Positions 34,532 through 42,754 of a stretch of DNA of 64,000 nt are shown here, piece by piece. Location of the stretch: the NCBI GenBank assembly GCA_018261905.1, contig JAGTRU010000005.1, positions 1-64,000 of the forward strand. The letters run 5' to 3'. Position 1 is the first letter of the stretch; the number at the start of each line of letters is the position of its first letter. The translations under genes were made by a program, and so were the position numbers. The DNA comes from Pseudomonadota bacterium. GTDB lineage: Bacteria; Pseudomonadota; Gammaproteobacteria; Burkholderiales; Rhodocyclaceae. The notes under the pieces were generated by a model that saw only the letters and a program-made list of their open reading frames with translations, was not told the DNA's origin and ran no database searches.

Positions 34532-34673
34532 TTGGAGACGCCGGGCCCGCCTTGACAGGAGATAGCGGCCTGTTTAACCTGGAATCCCGATAAGATTTGT
34601 CGGGTATTGCTGCCGATCCGGCGCCTTCGGCAGCCTTCTTTGGTGCCGGCTCGCCACAGCAAAGGATGGTTTC

Positions 34674-35111
34674 ATGTCAGCGGATCGCCAACAGATCGTC
34701 ATCAAGCTCCGCCAGGATCATGCCTACATCGTCGATTTGATGCAGCGGATAACAGCCTTGTGCACGCAGCGCGAAAATGCCGAGAATTGCGAAGGCTGCG
34801 AATCCGGGCAACGCAATATCTGCCATGAAAACATCGGGCAACTGGTCCGCACCTTCGTCGAAGTTACCTTGCGGCACAATCTCATCGAGTCGGCCTATAT
34901 GGCCGAACTGGTGCCCGTTGCCCATCGCGTGGCGCATAACCGGGCGCACATGGCGATCGCCGAACAATTGCAGGCGATCCGCGTCATCTATGCGGCAAAC
35001 GGCAACGGCGTGCTCGCCATTGCCGCGGTGGAAAGAATCATCGGCACCATTGCGGCGCATTTGGCCGAGCACGACCGCGAACTGGAGGCCTATCTTCTGG
35101 CTCCGGTTTGA
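34674..35111 (+). CDS. Hemerythrin-like di-iron protein with a four-cysteine insertion
   Basis: A 145-residue helical-bundle protein. The hemerythrin ligand pattern can be followed: H16, H68-x3-E72, H88-x3-H92, H129-x4-D134. This suggests a di-iron site for oxygen or nitric oxide binding. Between the first two helices lie C30, C39, C42, C50 and H51, not part of the classical fold and suggestive of a second metal or redox site. A monocistronic gene. Confidence 0.75.
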   Translation: MSADRQQIVIKLRQDHAYIVDLMQRITALCTQRENAENCEGCESGQRNICHENIGQLVRTFVEVTLRHNLIESAYMAELVPVAHRVAHNRAHMAIAEQLQAIRVIYAANGNGVLAIAAVERIIGTIAAHLAEHDRELEAYLLAPV

Positions 35112-35161
35112 GCGGTCTGGCTCAGCCGGCGGCCGGCGCGCTCGGTGAGCGACCCCTGCGA

Positions 35162-35304
35162 CTAAAAACTTGCCGCCGAGGCGCAGAGTAGCAGAGAGAA
35201 TCTTGAAAACAGTCGCTTACATCGTTGTCGGGGCCGACCCGGGAGGTCTGCCGAACAATCCGGGTAAATCCCTGTTTTTCCTCTGCGTCTCAGCGGTTCG
35301 ATTT
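35162..35304 (+). repeat. 150-bp intergenic repeat, copy C
   Basis: Same family as copies A and B1/B2, in the same orientation as B1. It starts with CTAAAAACTTGCCGCCGAGG, keeps the core GAACAATCCGGGTAAATCC and ends with CCTCTGCGTCTCAGCGGTTCG. It is slightly shorter than the other copies. It lies in the long gene-free spacer 3' of the hemerythrin gene. Confidence 0.8.
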
Positions 35305-35620
35305 TGCTTCTCGCCGTCTGTCCCGCCGATTGCCGCCCAGGTGCAACATCCCCTTACAAATTGCCGTCGGTCGTCAACCGGCCTGATGCGTTGTTCAGCT
35401 AGGCAATACTCGGCTTGCGGTCGGGCGGGGAATTATCTCGGCAGCGCTCCCCAAAGCTGGGGAGTCCCCAGTGCTGGTCCCCGATTCCACCCCCGGCCGC
35501 AACGATCCCCCGCGCAGCGGTGAGGAGTACCGCGCTGAGCAGATACCGGGACGAATGGCATGGCTTATGCAAGTTGTCGTTCCAGAGGCCGGTAAAGCGG
35601 TTTGGCCAGAGGAGAAAGAA
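35305..35620. other. Gene-free leader region before the EAL gene
   Basis: About 316 bases remaining between repeat copy C and the EAL protein. It contains a perfect hairpin CTCCCCA-AAGC-TGGGGAG at 35447-35464 followed by a second TCCCCA, which would allow alternative pairing. It ends in a good ribosome-binding site (AGGAGAAAG). I see no match to a known riboswitch class. Confidence 0.4.
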
Positions 35621-36226
35621 ATGAAGGCGAATAAAGACAAGGTATATCTCGGCCGGCAGCCGATTTTCGATCGTCAGCAAAATCTGGTCGCCTATGAACT
35701 GCTGTACCGTTCCGGCGACGTCGCCGAGGCCCGGGTCACCAACGACGCGGCCGCCACCGCCGAGGTCATTCGCCGCAGCTTCAAACGCTTTGGTATCGAG
35801 ACGGTCCTCGGGGACTGTGCCGGCTTCTTCAATGTCGATGCCGAAATGCTGTTCAGCCGGCGGATCGACGCCTTGCCGACGGCTCGCGTCGTGCTTGAAC
35901 TGCTCGAAACCGTGGTCATCACCCCGGCCCTTGTGGCCCGTTGTCGGGAACTGAAAGAGCGCGGCTTTCGCCTGGCGCTCGACGACTTTTCCGCTTATCA
36001 CGACTGCTACGAGCCCCTGCTCGAAATCGTCGATATCATCAAGATCGATCTCCCCCTGCTCGACCAGGCGGCGCTTGCTACCCTCGTTCGGCGCCTCAAG
36101 CCGTATCCCGGGAAACTGCTGGCCGAGAAGGTCGAGACCTGGGCGCGGGTCAACGAATGCATGGCTCTCGGCTTCGAGTTCTTTCAGGGATTCGTTCTCG
36201 CCCGCCCCAGTGTGCTGATTTCCTGA
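35621..36226 (+). CDS. EAL-domain protein of the YuxH type lacking its HDOD half
   Basis: A 201-residue protein resembling the N-terminal EAL domain of YuxH-like signalling proteins (YLGRQPIFDRQQNLVAYELLYR). The EAL signature is degenerate (ELL), as in that group, which generally does not hydrolyse cyclic di-GMP. Family members have about 400 residues with a C-terminal HDOD domain; here the frame stops after RPSVLIS, and no HDOD-like sequence is seen in any frame downstream. The AGGAG site fixes the start. It is probably a stand-alone adaptor. Confidence 0.75.
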   Translation: MKANKDKVYLGRQPIFDRQQNLVAYELLYRSGDVAEARVTNDAAATAEVIRRSFKRFGIETVLGDCAGFFNVDAEMLFSRRIDALPTARVVLELLETVVITPALVARCRELKERGFRLALDDFSAYHDCYEPLLEIVDIIKIDLPLLDQAALATLVRRLKPYPGKLLAEKVETWARVNECMALGFEFFQGFVLARPSVLIS

Positions 36227-36322
36227 GGCCAAGCGGCGCCGCCAAATCATCCGGCCAACCAAGGCCGGGCCATCAACCCGATGGCAAAGACTCGGTAGTT
36301 GCAAACTAAGGAAAGCCGGATA

Positions 36323-36352
36323 CAGAAAGTAATCACTTTCTGGTAGTCTTTT
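36323..36352 (+). terminator. Possible terminator after the EAL gene
   Basis: A perfect 8-bp inverted repeat CAGAAAGT-AATC-ACTTTCTG followed by a T-rich stretch (GTAGTCTTTTCC). It lies 97 bases beyond the EAL stop. The stem is not GC-rich and the T-run is interrupted, so termination may be weak. Confidence 0.45.
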
Positions 36353-36434
36353 CCTTGCCTGGGTGTGACGTTTTTCGGTAAATAGTCCAGGTCGCTCCGG
36401 GATCTCCTGGATTCGTTCCAATCAGCCTTGATTC

Positions 36435-38771
36435 ATGGACCATCCCACCCGCCTCTATCTGAACCTTCCGGCCTGGGTAAGATATCTGCTCGCCGCAGTG
36501 ATCCTGCTTGCCATGTTGGCCATTCGCCTCGCGGTCCTGCCGCCGGAGGCGGATTTGCCTTACCTGACCTTCTATCCCGGTATTGTGATCAGCATGTTGC
36601 TGTGTGGTGTCGGGCCGGCCCTGCTGTACACCCTGGCGGCTACTTTTGTCGCCGACTACGTGCTTTTCCCTCCCTACTGGACTTTCAAGCTGCACCCCTC
36701 GGCTTTCGCCGGAAGCTCGGTATTTGTTGTTTTTGGGCTGTTGATACTGGGGGTTATGCATCTCTTTCAACGGCGGACGGAACAGCAGCGTCTGTTGCTG
36801 TTGAACGAAGTCGCCGAGCGCCGGCAGTTGCAGAAAGAGTCGACGGAAAGCGCGACCAGGCTGGCCAGCATCATCAACTCGGCGATGGATGGCATTATTT
36901 CGGTCGATGCCCGGCAGCGCATCCTGCTGTTCAACCCCGCCGCCGAACAAATTTTCGGTTATGCGGCCAGCGAGATGATCGGTACCTCGATCGAGCGCTT
37001 GATCCCGGAGCGCTTTCGTCAGGCCCATGCCAAGAATTTTAAGCGCTTTGGCAAGAGCGGCGCGCCGCACCGGACCATCGCGACGCAAAGCAAACTCAAG
37101 GGCGTGCGGCGCGATGGCAGCGAATTTGCCATCGAAGCCTCGATCTCCGGTTGCATGGGCGCGGGCAAGCCGATTTTCACCATCATCCTGCGCGACATCA
37201 GCGAACGCCTGCGTAACGAACAGGAACTGATCAGAAGCCGACAACAGCTATCGACGCTGATCGAGCAGGCGCCGCTTGCCATTGCCATGCTCGATCGGGA
37301 GATGAACTACATTGCGACCAGCCGGCGCTGGCTGGCCGATTACGGTCGCGGCTATGACGACCTGGCCGGCCACAATCACTATGTGCTCAATCCGGATATT
37401 TCCGAGGAGTGGAAACAGGCGTGCCGCGCCGGCCTGGCCGGAATCGACACGATGAACGACCAGGATCTCTGGATCAAGGCTGACGGCAGCAGCCAATGGT
37501 TGCGGTGGACCGTGCATCCGTGGTCCGACGAAGCCGGGGGGGTTGGCGGCATCATCATCTCGGCCGAGGACATCACGCAGCACATCCTTACCGAAAAAGC
37601 CCTGCGCGCCAGTAAGGATGATCTCAATCGCGCCCAGGCCGTCGGCAATATCGGTAGCTGGCGCCTCGATGTCCGCCGCAACGAGCTGACCTGGTCGGCC
37701 GAGAATCACCGCATTTTCGGTATTCCGGAAGGAACGCCGATGAGCTACGAGACTTTCCTTTCCCGGGTACACCCCGATGACCGGAACTACGTCGATCGCA
37801 CCTGGCATGCCGCGCTGGCCGGGCACAATTATGTCATCGAGCATCGCCTGCTGGTCAATGGTCGGGTCAAGTGGGTCCTGGAGAAGGCGGAGCTGGAATT
37901 CGACGAACGCGGAAAACTGGTCGGCGGTTTCGGTATTACCCAGGACATTACGCAACGCCAGTTGATCAAGAACCAACTGAAAAATGCCAACAACCGGATT
38001 GCCGCCATCGCCGACGAACAGGCGGCCCATCTCCGCGAGTTGTCGGGAGACTTGACCCTGGCCGAACAGCGGGAGCGGGAGCGCCTCTACGAATTACTCC
38101 ACGATCACGTGCAGCCGGTTCTGGTCGCGGCTCGACTGGGCTTGAGCGGCTTGAGCGAGTGGACGCCGCAGGAAGACATGCTGCGGGCGGTCAACAAGGC
38201 CAAGGAGCAAATATCGCTGGTGATCCAGACGGCCCGGACCCTGAGCGTCGAGTTGAATCCGCCGCTGGTCCGGGATCTCGGCTTGATTCCCGGCCTCGAA
38301 TCCCTTTGTCGCTGGGTACGCTCGAATCACGGCCTTGAGGTCGACATGAGCAGTGCGCCGAACGCCGAGCCGGCCAGCATGACGGTACGACTGCTCTGCT
38401 TCAAGGTGGTACGGGAATTACTGATGAATGTGGTCAAATATGCCGGGACGGACCATGCCATCCTCAATCTGGAACCGCAAGCCGATGATATGCTGCGGAT
38501 CACGGTGCTCGATAACGGTGTTGGCTTTGATCTGGCCGAGAACTACAGTGGTTCGGGCTTGACGAATAGCCAACGAAGGCTGGGCATGGTCGGCGGGAGT
38601 CTGACCCTGATCAGTGCGCCGAACGCGGGGACCGTGGCCACCATCATGGCGCCGCTCGGCCTGGTGATTGACCAGAAAAGCCAGCACCGGCCGGAGTCGC
38701 CGGAAGAAATTCCGGATGACAGGCCAAACGACAGCGCTCACGAAACAGAAAATTCCAAAACAACAACTTAA
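36435..38771 (+). CDS. Multi-PAS sensor histidine kinase (NarX/DegS-type)
   Basis: A 778-residue inner-membrane kinase. The N terminus has about four membrane helices in a DUF4118-like arrangement (1-115). Three PAS domains follow (about 140-260, 270-390, 395-515), then a HisKA_3 dimerisation domain with the phospho-histidine in LLHDHVQPVL, and HATPase_c (about 650-745) with DNGVGFD and GLTNSQRRL. This kinase class pairs with NarL-type regulators, and one starts 4 bp downstream. The signal is unknown; membrane-embedded N-terminal domains plus PAS suggest a small molecule or redox cue. Confidence 0.88.
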   Translation: MDHPTRLYLNLPAWVRYLLAAVILLAMLAIRLAVLPPEADLPYLTFYPGIVISMLLCGVGPALLYTLAATFVADYVLFPPYWTFKLHPSAFAGSSVFVVFGLLILGVMHLFQRRTEQQRLLLLNEVAERRQLQKESTESATRLASIINSAMDGIISVDARQRILLFNPAAEQIFGYAASEMIGTSIERLIPERFRQAHAKNFKRFGKSGAPHRTIATQSKLKGVRRDGSEFAIEASISGCMGAGKPIFTIILRDISERLRNEQELIRSRQQLSTLIEQAPLAIAMLDREMNYIATSRRWLADYGRGYDDLAGHNHYVLNPDISEEWKQACRAGLAGIDTMNDQDLWIKADGSSQWLRWTVHPWSDEAGGVGGIIISAEDITQHILTEKALRASKDDLNRAQAVGNIGSWRLDVRRNELTWSAENHRIFGIPEGTPMSYETFLSRVHPDDRNYVDRTWHAALAGHNYVIEHRLLVNGRVKWVLEKAELEFDERGKLVGGFGITQDITQRQLIKNQLKNANNRIAAIADEQAAHLRELSGDLTLAEQRERERLYELLHDHVQPVLVAARLGLSGLSEWTPQEDMLRAVNKAKEQISLVIQTARTLSVELNPPLVRDLGLIPGLESLCRWVRSNHGLEVDMSSAPNAEPASMTVRLLCFKVVRELLMNVVKYAGTDHAILNLEPQADDMLRITVLDNGVGFDLAENYSGSGLTNSQRRLGMVGGSLTLISAPNAGTVATIMAPLGLVIDQKSQHRPESPEEIPDDRPNDSAHETENSKTTT

Positions 38772-38775
38772 AAAT

Positions 38776-39420
38776 ATGATCAAGATACTTTTGGTGGATG
38801 ACCATGCCATCGTCGGCGGCGGCCTGAAGCAGTTCCTGGGCAATGTCGGGGGATTCGAGGTGGCCGGGCAGGCGCACAACGGGGCCGAGGCGCTGGCCAT
38901 GGTCAGCGTTGGCTCCTGGGATCTGCTACTACTCGACATCGGTTTGCCCGACATGAACGGCATCGAGGTACTCAAAGTCGTCAAGCGGCGCAAGCCCAAG
39001 TTGCCGGTCCTCGTCTTCAGCATGTACGCCGAAGACGATTACGCCATGACCGCCATGGAGGCCGGCGCCATCGGCTACCTGCCGAAGGACAGCGCGCCGG
39101 AGGAAATTCTTTCGGCGATCCGGCGGGCCAGTTCGGGGGAGCGTTACTTGAGCCCGATGCTGGCTGACAAACTGCTTAACGGTTCGGTCGGGCAGCCCAG
39201 GAAATTGCCGCATGATTCCCTCTCGCCCCGCGAACTGGATGTCATGCGGATGTTGAGCCAGGGGTTGGCCCTGACGACGATTGCCGAGCGTCTCCACCTC
39301 AGCCCGAAGACGGTCAGCACCTATCGGGCGAGGGTTCTGGAGAAGCTGGGGATTTCCAATAACAGCGAAATCACCCGTTATGTTCTGACCAATAAACTGG
39401 GTCAGGATATCCCTACATGA
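38776..39420 (+). CDS. NarL/FixJ-family response regulator
   Basis: A 214-residue regulator: receiver domain (about 1-120) with acidic residues DD at 8-9 and the phospho-acceptor D54 in LLLDIGLPDMNG, then a LuxR-type helix-turn-helix (about 145-205; LSPRELDVMRMLSQGLALTTIAERL shows the recognition fold). It is the partner of the kinase 4 bp upstream. Targets are unknown; the small-protein islet just downstream is a candidate. Confidence 0.9.
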   Translation: MIKILLVDDHAIVGGGLKQFLGNVGGFEVAGQAHNGAEALAMVSVGSWDLLLLDIGLPDMNGIEVLKVVKRRKPKLPVLVFSMYAEDDYAMTAMEAGAIGYLPKDSAPEEILSAIRRASSGERYLSPMLADKLLNGSVGQPRKLPHDSLSPRELDVMRMLSQGLALTTIAERLHLSPKTVSTYRARVLEKLGISNNSEITRYVLTNKLGQDIPT

Positions 39421-39555
39421 TTTGCAGGATTGCCTGACATCGATTGTCGAGTCTGCTGATATTGCTTGAGCATTGGAAGTGTGAAGATTAGTCCAACGTC
39501 AATTACAAAAATTTACCTAAGACGTGTCACTTTCAACAACCGGCAGCGAGACGAT

Positions 39556-39969
39556 ATGACCACGCAATTTGATCCTATTTCCAGCAACATCAATTTTTTT
39601 CGTAATTTGAGCCGCAGCCTGCTTGACAGTTCGGAGGAGTTTTTGTCCTGGCAAATCGACAGTGCGCAAGCCTTCATTACTCGAAACAGCAAGCAATTGA
39701 AGAGCGCCCTGGCCGAGGCGAGCGATCTGTCCGAGCCGGAACAGTGGCCGGCGACGATGCAGAATACGCTGCTCAACGCATTCAAGCTGAGTCAGGACTA
39801 TCTGCTGGCGAGCACGGAGTATCAACTGGAGTCGATGCGCCAGTTGCAGGAACAAAGCGTTGAAACGCAAAAGACCATCGCCGCGGCCTTGACTGAACAG
39901 TTCGCGCTGGGCGAGACGCTCGTGACAGCCGATCAGGGGCAAGCTCAGAAACGTCGCCTGGCTGCTTGA
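39556..39969 (+). CDS. Phasin-like small protein
   Basis: A 137-residue protein, helical throughout, with heptad-like spacing of hydrophobic residues (about 15-120) and no cysteine or membrane helix. The size and the amphipathic helix pattern (ALTEQFALGETLVTADQ near the end) resemble phasins that coat polyhydroxyalkanoate granules. Similarity is weak and no PHA genes are nearby. It starts an islet of small genes. Confidence 0.5.
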   Translation: MTTQFDPISSNINFFRNLSRSLLDSSEEFLSWQIDSAQAFITRNSKQLKSALAEASDLSEPEQWPATMQNTLLNAFKLSQDYLLASTEYQLESMRQLQEQSVETQKTIAAALTEQFALGETLVTADQGQAQKRRLAA

Positions 39970-40051
39970 CAGCCCGTGTCAACAAAACCCGTATTTGTCG
40001 CACCACCCCGACCCCAACAGGGTTTGTAGCAAGTAATCATAATAATAAGCA

Positions 40052-40098
40052 CACTTCCAAGCCCGGCAACGGGCTTGGAAGTGGCAGTTTACTGCCAC
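40052..40098 (+). promoter_or_regulatory. Two overlapping RNA hairpins before the HD gene
   Basis: A 14-bp perfect stem (CACTTCCAAGCCCG and its complement) closes a GCAA tetraloop of the stable GNRA type at 40052-40083. A second 8-bp stem (GTGGCAGT/ACTGCCAC) covers 40081-40098 and shares three bases with the first, so both cannot be complete at once. The ribosome-binding site of the HD gene (AAAGGAG) follows within ten bases. There is no T-run. It could terminate the upstream gene or regulate the downstream one. Confidence 0.5.
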
Positions 40099-40114
40099 AG
40101 CAAAGGAGATTCGT

Positions 40115-40822
40115 ATGGTTTTGCTCGACTCCAGTCCGCTCGATGAGCGTTGCCTCGTGACCTATAGCGGCAAACAGCTCAGCCTGTTGGATCCAGACCC
40201 GACGCAAATCGAACCCGCCGACATTGCGCATGGTCTGGCCTATCAATGTTGCTTTAACGGACAGACCCGTTACTTCTACTCCATCGCCCAACACAGCATG
40301 CTGGTCGCCCAGTTGGTGGCGCCGCAATACCGGCTGGCGGCCTTGCTCCACGATGGCGCCGCTGCCTATCTCGGTGAATTGCCGCAGAGCCTGCGGCAAT
40401 TAGTGCTGGAGTTTCAGTTCGTCGAGAAAAGGCTGATGGCGGCGCTCGGCGCCAGATTTGCCATTGCCGATTTTGCCGCTCCGGCCATTCGCCGGGCGCA
40501 TCAGGTTGCCCTGGCCACCGAGCAGCGCGATTTGCTTGCCCATACGGGCGGAGCGTTTGCCGGGGCCGAGCACTCGGCACCGGTTCCGCGGCGCATCGAG
40601 GCGCTCCCGCCGGAAGAAGCGAAGTACCAGTTTACCGAGCTGCTGGCCGAACTGCTGCACAAGGCAGCCCCGAGTTCGTCCTCTGGCGAGTCGAAGAGCA
40701 AGCGGGTAGTCGCTGAAAAGCCGCGGGTAGCCGTTGGCAAGACGCAGAGCAAGGGTGGCCAGGTATTGGCACTGGCCAGCCACAATCGTGAGTGGCCGGC
40801 GACATCGCCAATTTCCGGCTAG
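40115..40822 (+). CDS. HD-domain phosphohydrolase
   Basis: A 235-residue protein. YFYSIAQHSMLVAQL gives the first metal-binding histidine (H60), and the pair HD at 79-80 in ALLHDGAAAYLGELP defines the HD superfamily of metal-dependent phosphohydrolases, similar to the YfbR-like nucleotidases. The C-terminal 60 residues are low-complexity, serine/lysine-rich and probably disordered. A strong AAAGGAG site precedes the ATG. Substrate unknown. Confidence 0.8.
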   Translation: MVLLDSSPLDERCLVTYSGKQLSLLDPDPTQIEPADIAHGLAYQCCFNGQTRYFYSIAQHSMLVAQLVAPQYRLAALLHDGAAAYLGELPQSLRQLVLEFQFVEKRLMAALGARFAIADFAAPAIRRAHQVALATEQRDLLAHTGGAFAGAEHSAPVPRRIEALPPEEAKYQFTELLAELLHKAAPSSSSGESKSKRVVAEKPRVAVGKTQSKGGQVLALASHNREWPATSPISG

Positions 40823-40850
40823 TGCAGCAAACCAATCGACGGAGGCAACT

Positions 40851-41165
40851 ATGAACTCCATGCATGCTGAGAGCGCATCTCCTTTTCGTCTGAAACTCGA
40901 ATGTCCGATGACTTTCGATTGTCGACAGGAACTGGAACAATCGATCATCTACGCCATGCGCTGCCACCAGAATCTGGAAGCAGATCTTTCCGCGGTTCAG
41001 GAAATCGATCTTTACGGTGTTCATCTGCTCGGCCTGTTGCGCAGCGTCGGGGCGGTGACCGCGATTTCCCCGGTTATCGAAGAAGCCGCCAAGCGGTTGT
41101 TGACCTCCTATCGCGGGGCAAGTCTGGGCCGCGTGGCACGGGACAGGAATCAGCTCGACAGTTGA
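40851..41165 (+). CDS. STAS-like small protein
   Basis: A 104-residue protein resembling a STAS (anti-sigma factor antagonist) domain: EADLSAVQEIDLYGVHLLGLLRSVG matches the conserved strand-loop-helix in which a serine or threonine is phosphorylated. Here the expected phospho-residue position holds tyrosine or valine, so classical partner switching is uncertain. Strong GGAGG ribosome site. It follows the HD gene by 28 bp. Confidence 0.55.
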   Translation: MNSMHAESASPFRLKLECPMTFDCRQELEQSIIYAMRCHQNLEADLSAVQEIDLYGVHLLGLLRSVGAVTAISPVIEEAAKRLLTSYRGASLGRVARDRNQLDS

Positions 41166-41260
41166 TGAATTTTTTCCTCTGAGTAGTGTCCCATCCTCTG
41201 TCGTGCCAGCCAGCGATGCGGCAGGCTGGCGACGGCACTGGAAACCACAGGAGGTCCCGT

Positions 41261-41644
41261 ATGAATATTACGCGGCGTAAGACTGAACGGATTTCCCTGA
41301 AATCCTCGTCGTTGTCGGCAACTTGGCTGAGTGACTGGGACAAGGTCAGCGAGACCGGTAGCCTGCTCAATATTTCGGCCGGCGGCTTCGGTGCCCGCAT
41401 GGCCAAGGCGCCGGTCAACGGGCGCTTGTTCCATGCCCGTCTGTCCCTGCGGACGCCGCATGGCGAAACCATCAGCCAGCCCATCGAAGTTGATGCCCGG
41501 GTTTGCGGGCGCGTGCACAGCACGGATGCGGCAGGCGATGGCAAGATGTGGATCGTCCATTGCGCCATCGAATCGATCCGCCCGGTCGACGAAGATCTGA
41601 TGCGGCAGGCGATCGGAGCGCCAGTCCCGCCTGGGCAGCCATAA
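41261..41644 (+). CDS. PilZ-like domain protein
   Basis: A 127-residue soluble protein. RRKTERISL near the N terminus and LNISAGGFGARM in the middle correspond to the two cyclic di-GMP contact motifs of PilZ domains (RxxxR and the (D/N)xSxxG box). A strong AGGAGG site precedes the ATG. It would bind cyclic di-GMP and control a partner; none is identified. It sits in the same islet as the STAS-like and HD proteins. Confidence 0.6.
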   Translation: MNITRRKTERISLKSSSLSATWLSDWDKVSETGSLLNISAGGFGARMAKAPVNGRLFHARLSLRTPHGETISQPIEVDARVCGRVHSTDAAGDGKMWIVHCAIESIRPVDEDLMRQAIGAPVPPGQP

Positions 41645-41847
41645 AGCCGGCGCCGCCCGGCTGATACCCGCCGATCGGCGTGCCGCGAGGTTTTCTCGAT
41701 GTTCCTCCGCGGTTTTGCCCCGCCCAATGCTCGGGGATTGCCTTCTGCTATCGAGCCAGGGCCGAGCGCGATTGCCTTTGTCTCGGCACACTACGAAAAC
41801 GGCGGGGTGGCGCCAAGTCCGTGTAATGCAATTGCCGGAGATAAATC

Positions 41848-42270
41848 ATGTACCAAACCATTGCTCCCCTGATCAATCTTGCCAACCACAATCTGCGAGC
41901 CGTCAGCCAGACGGTGTTTGCTGGGAAGCCGCCCGACCCGGGCATGCTCAGCGATTTGTGGCGCTCGACCATGGCCAACCAGGCGCGTTTTATCAATGAA
42001 TATACCGACGGCGTTCTCATCGAATTGGTGCGTAATCGCCTGCTGATGGCCAAGCAGATGGAAAAGCTGTCTGCCCACGCCGAGTATCTGACGACCCAGA
42101 TGGCGCATGCCGCCGTCCGCGCCGTAGCGATTGCCGCGCAAGTCCGCGGCGCGAGGCGGGACCGTCGTGTCCTGCCTTTGCCCCTGCCGGGCGAGCGGCG
42201 CCTGGCGGTGCAGACCGATCGCCGGAAAAGCCTGAAGGGCGGCGGGCGGGAAACGCTATTACAAAGTTGA
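41848..42270 (+). CDS. Small helical protein, phasin-like, unknown function
   Basis: A 140-residue protein. The N-terminal two thirds are helical, with amphipathic repeats and regular spacing of leucines and alanines (about 20-100). The C-terminal 35 residues are very basic. No catalytic motif or membrane helix is seen. The helix pattern resembles that of the protein at 39556-39969. A phasin or nucleoid-type role is only a guess. Confidence 0.45.
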   Translation: MYQTIAPLINLANHNLRAVSQTVFAGKPPDPGMLSDLWRSTMANQARFINEYTDGVLIELVRNRLLMAKQMEKLSAHAEYLTTQMAHAAVRAVAIAAQVRGARRDRRVLPLPLPGERRLAVQTDRRKSLKGGGRETLLQS

Positions 42271-42334
42271 TGCGCATTCCGGCGGAAAGCCTGGCCCCGA
42301 TTTCCGCCGGAAACGCCGTCGCCGAGGAGTAACG

Positions 42335-42604
42335 ATGGTCCCGGCCAACGAAAAATCCCTGCTCACCCTGCACGAGGCGGCTCAACTGCTGGTCGCCACC
42401 GGCACTTCCGCACACGGTGCGGAAATGATGCTGGCCCGCGCCATTGAACTCGGCGAACTGCAGGCCACCTTGAAGCGCTGGACGACCGAGCAATGGTCCG
42501 GCGAAAAAATCCCCGGCCATCTGCGCCGTGCGGAAACCTTCATCATCCGGAACGACCTGCGGTCCTGGCTGACGGTAAAAGGTTTGGCGATTTCCGCCAG
42601 TTGA
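42335..42604 (+). CDS. 89-residue protein of unknown function
   Basis: A small soluble protein starting after a GAGG ribosome site. LTLHEAAQLLVATGTS has the look of a short helix-turn-helix opening, and RRAETFIIRNDLRSWL resembles the end of small DNA-binding excisionase-like domains. Similarity is too low for an assignment. It is the last small gene before the SUF operon, 150 bp upstream of sufB. Confidence 0.5.
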   Translation: MVPANEKSLLTLHEAAQLLVATGTSAHGAEMMLARAIELGELQATLKRWTTEQWSGEKIPGHLRRAETFIIRNDLRSWLTVKGLAISAS

Positions 42605-42754
42605 CCGCGCCGCCTTCGCCGGCGCCAGCCCCCCCGAGGAACTATTGCGCCGGTCATCGGTCTTCTTGGATGAACGGAACGGATTGCCGGAGGCATACCT
42701 TGCCAGGCAAAGCCCGATCCGGGCGGGTCGTCAGACCCGAGAAGGAGGCAATTC

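Noticed and set aside
35305-35620. Leader of the EAL gene as a cyclic di-GMP or cobalamin riboswitch
   Set aside because: Checked by eye for the conserved cores of those classes on both strands; none present. Only simple hairpins remain.
36227-36434. Frameshifted remainder of an HDOD domain after the EAL gene
   Set aside because: Translations of the region in all frames on the plus strand show no HDOD motif.
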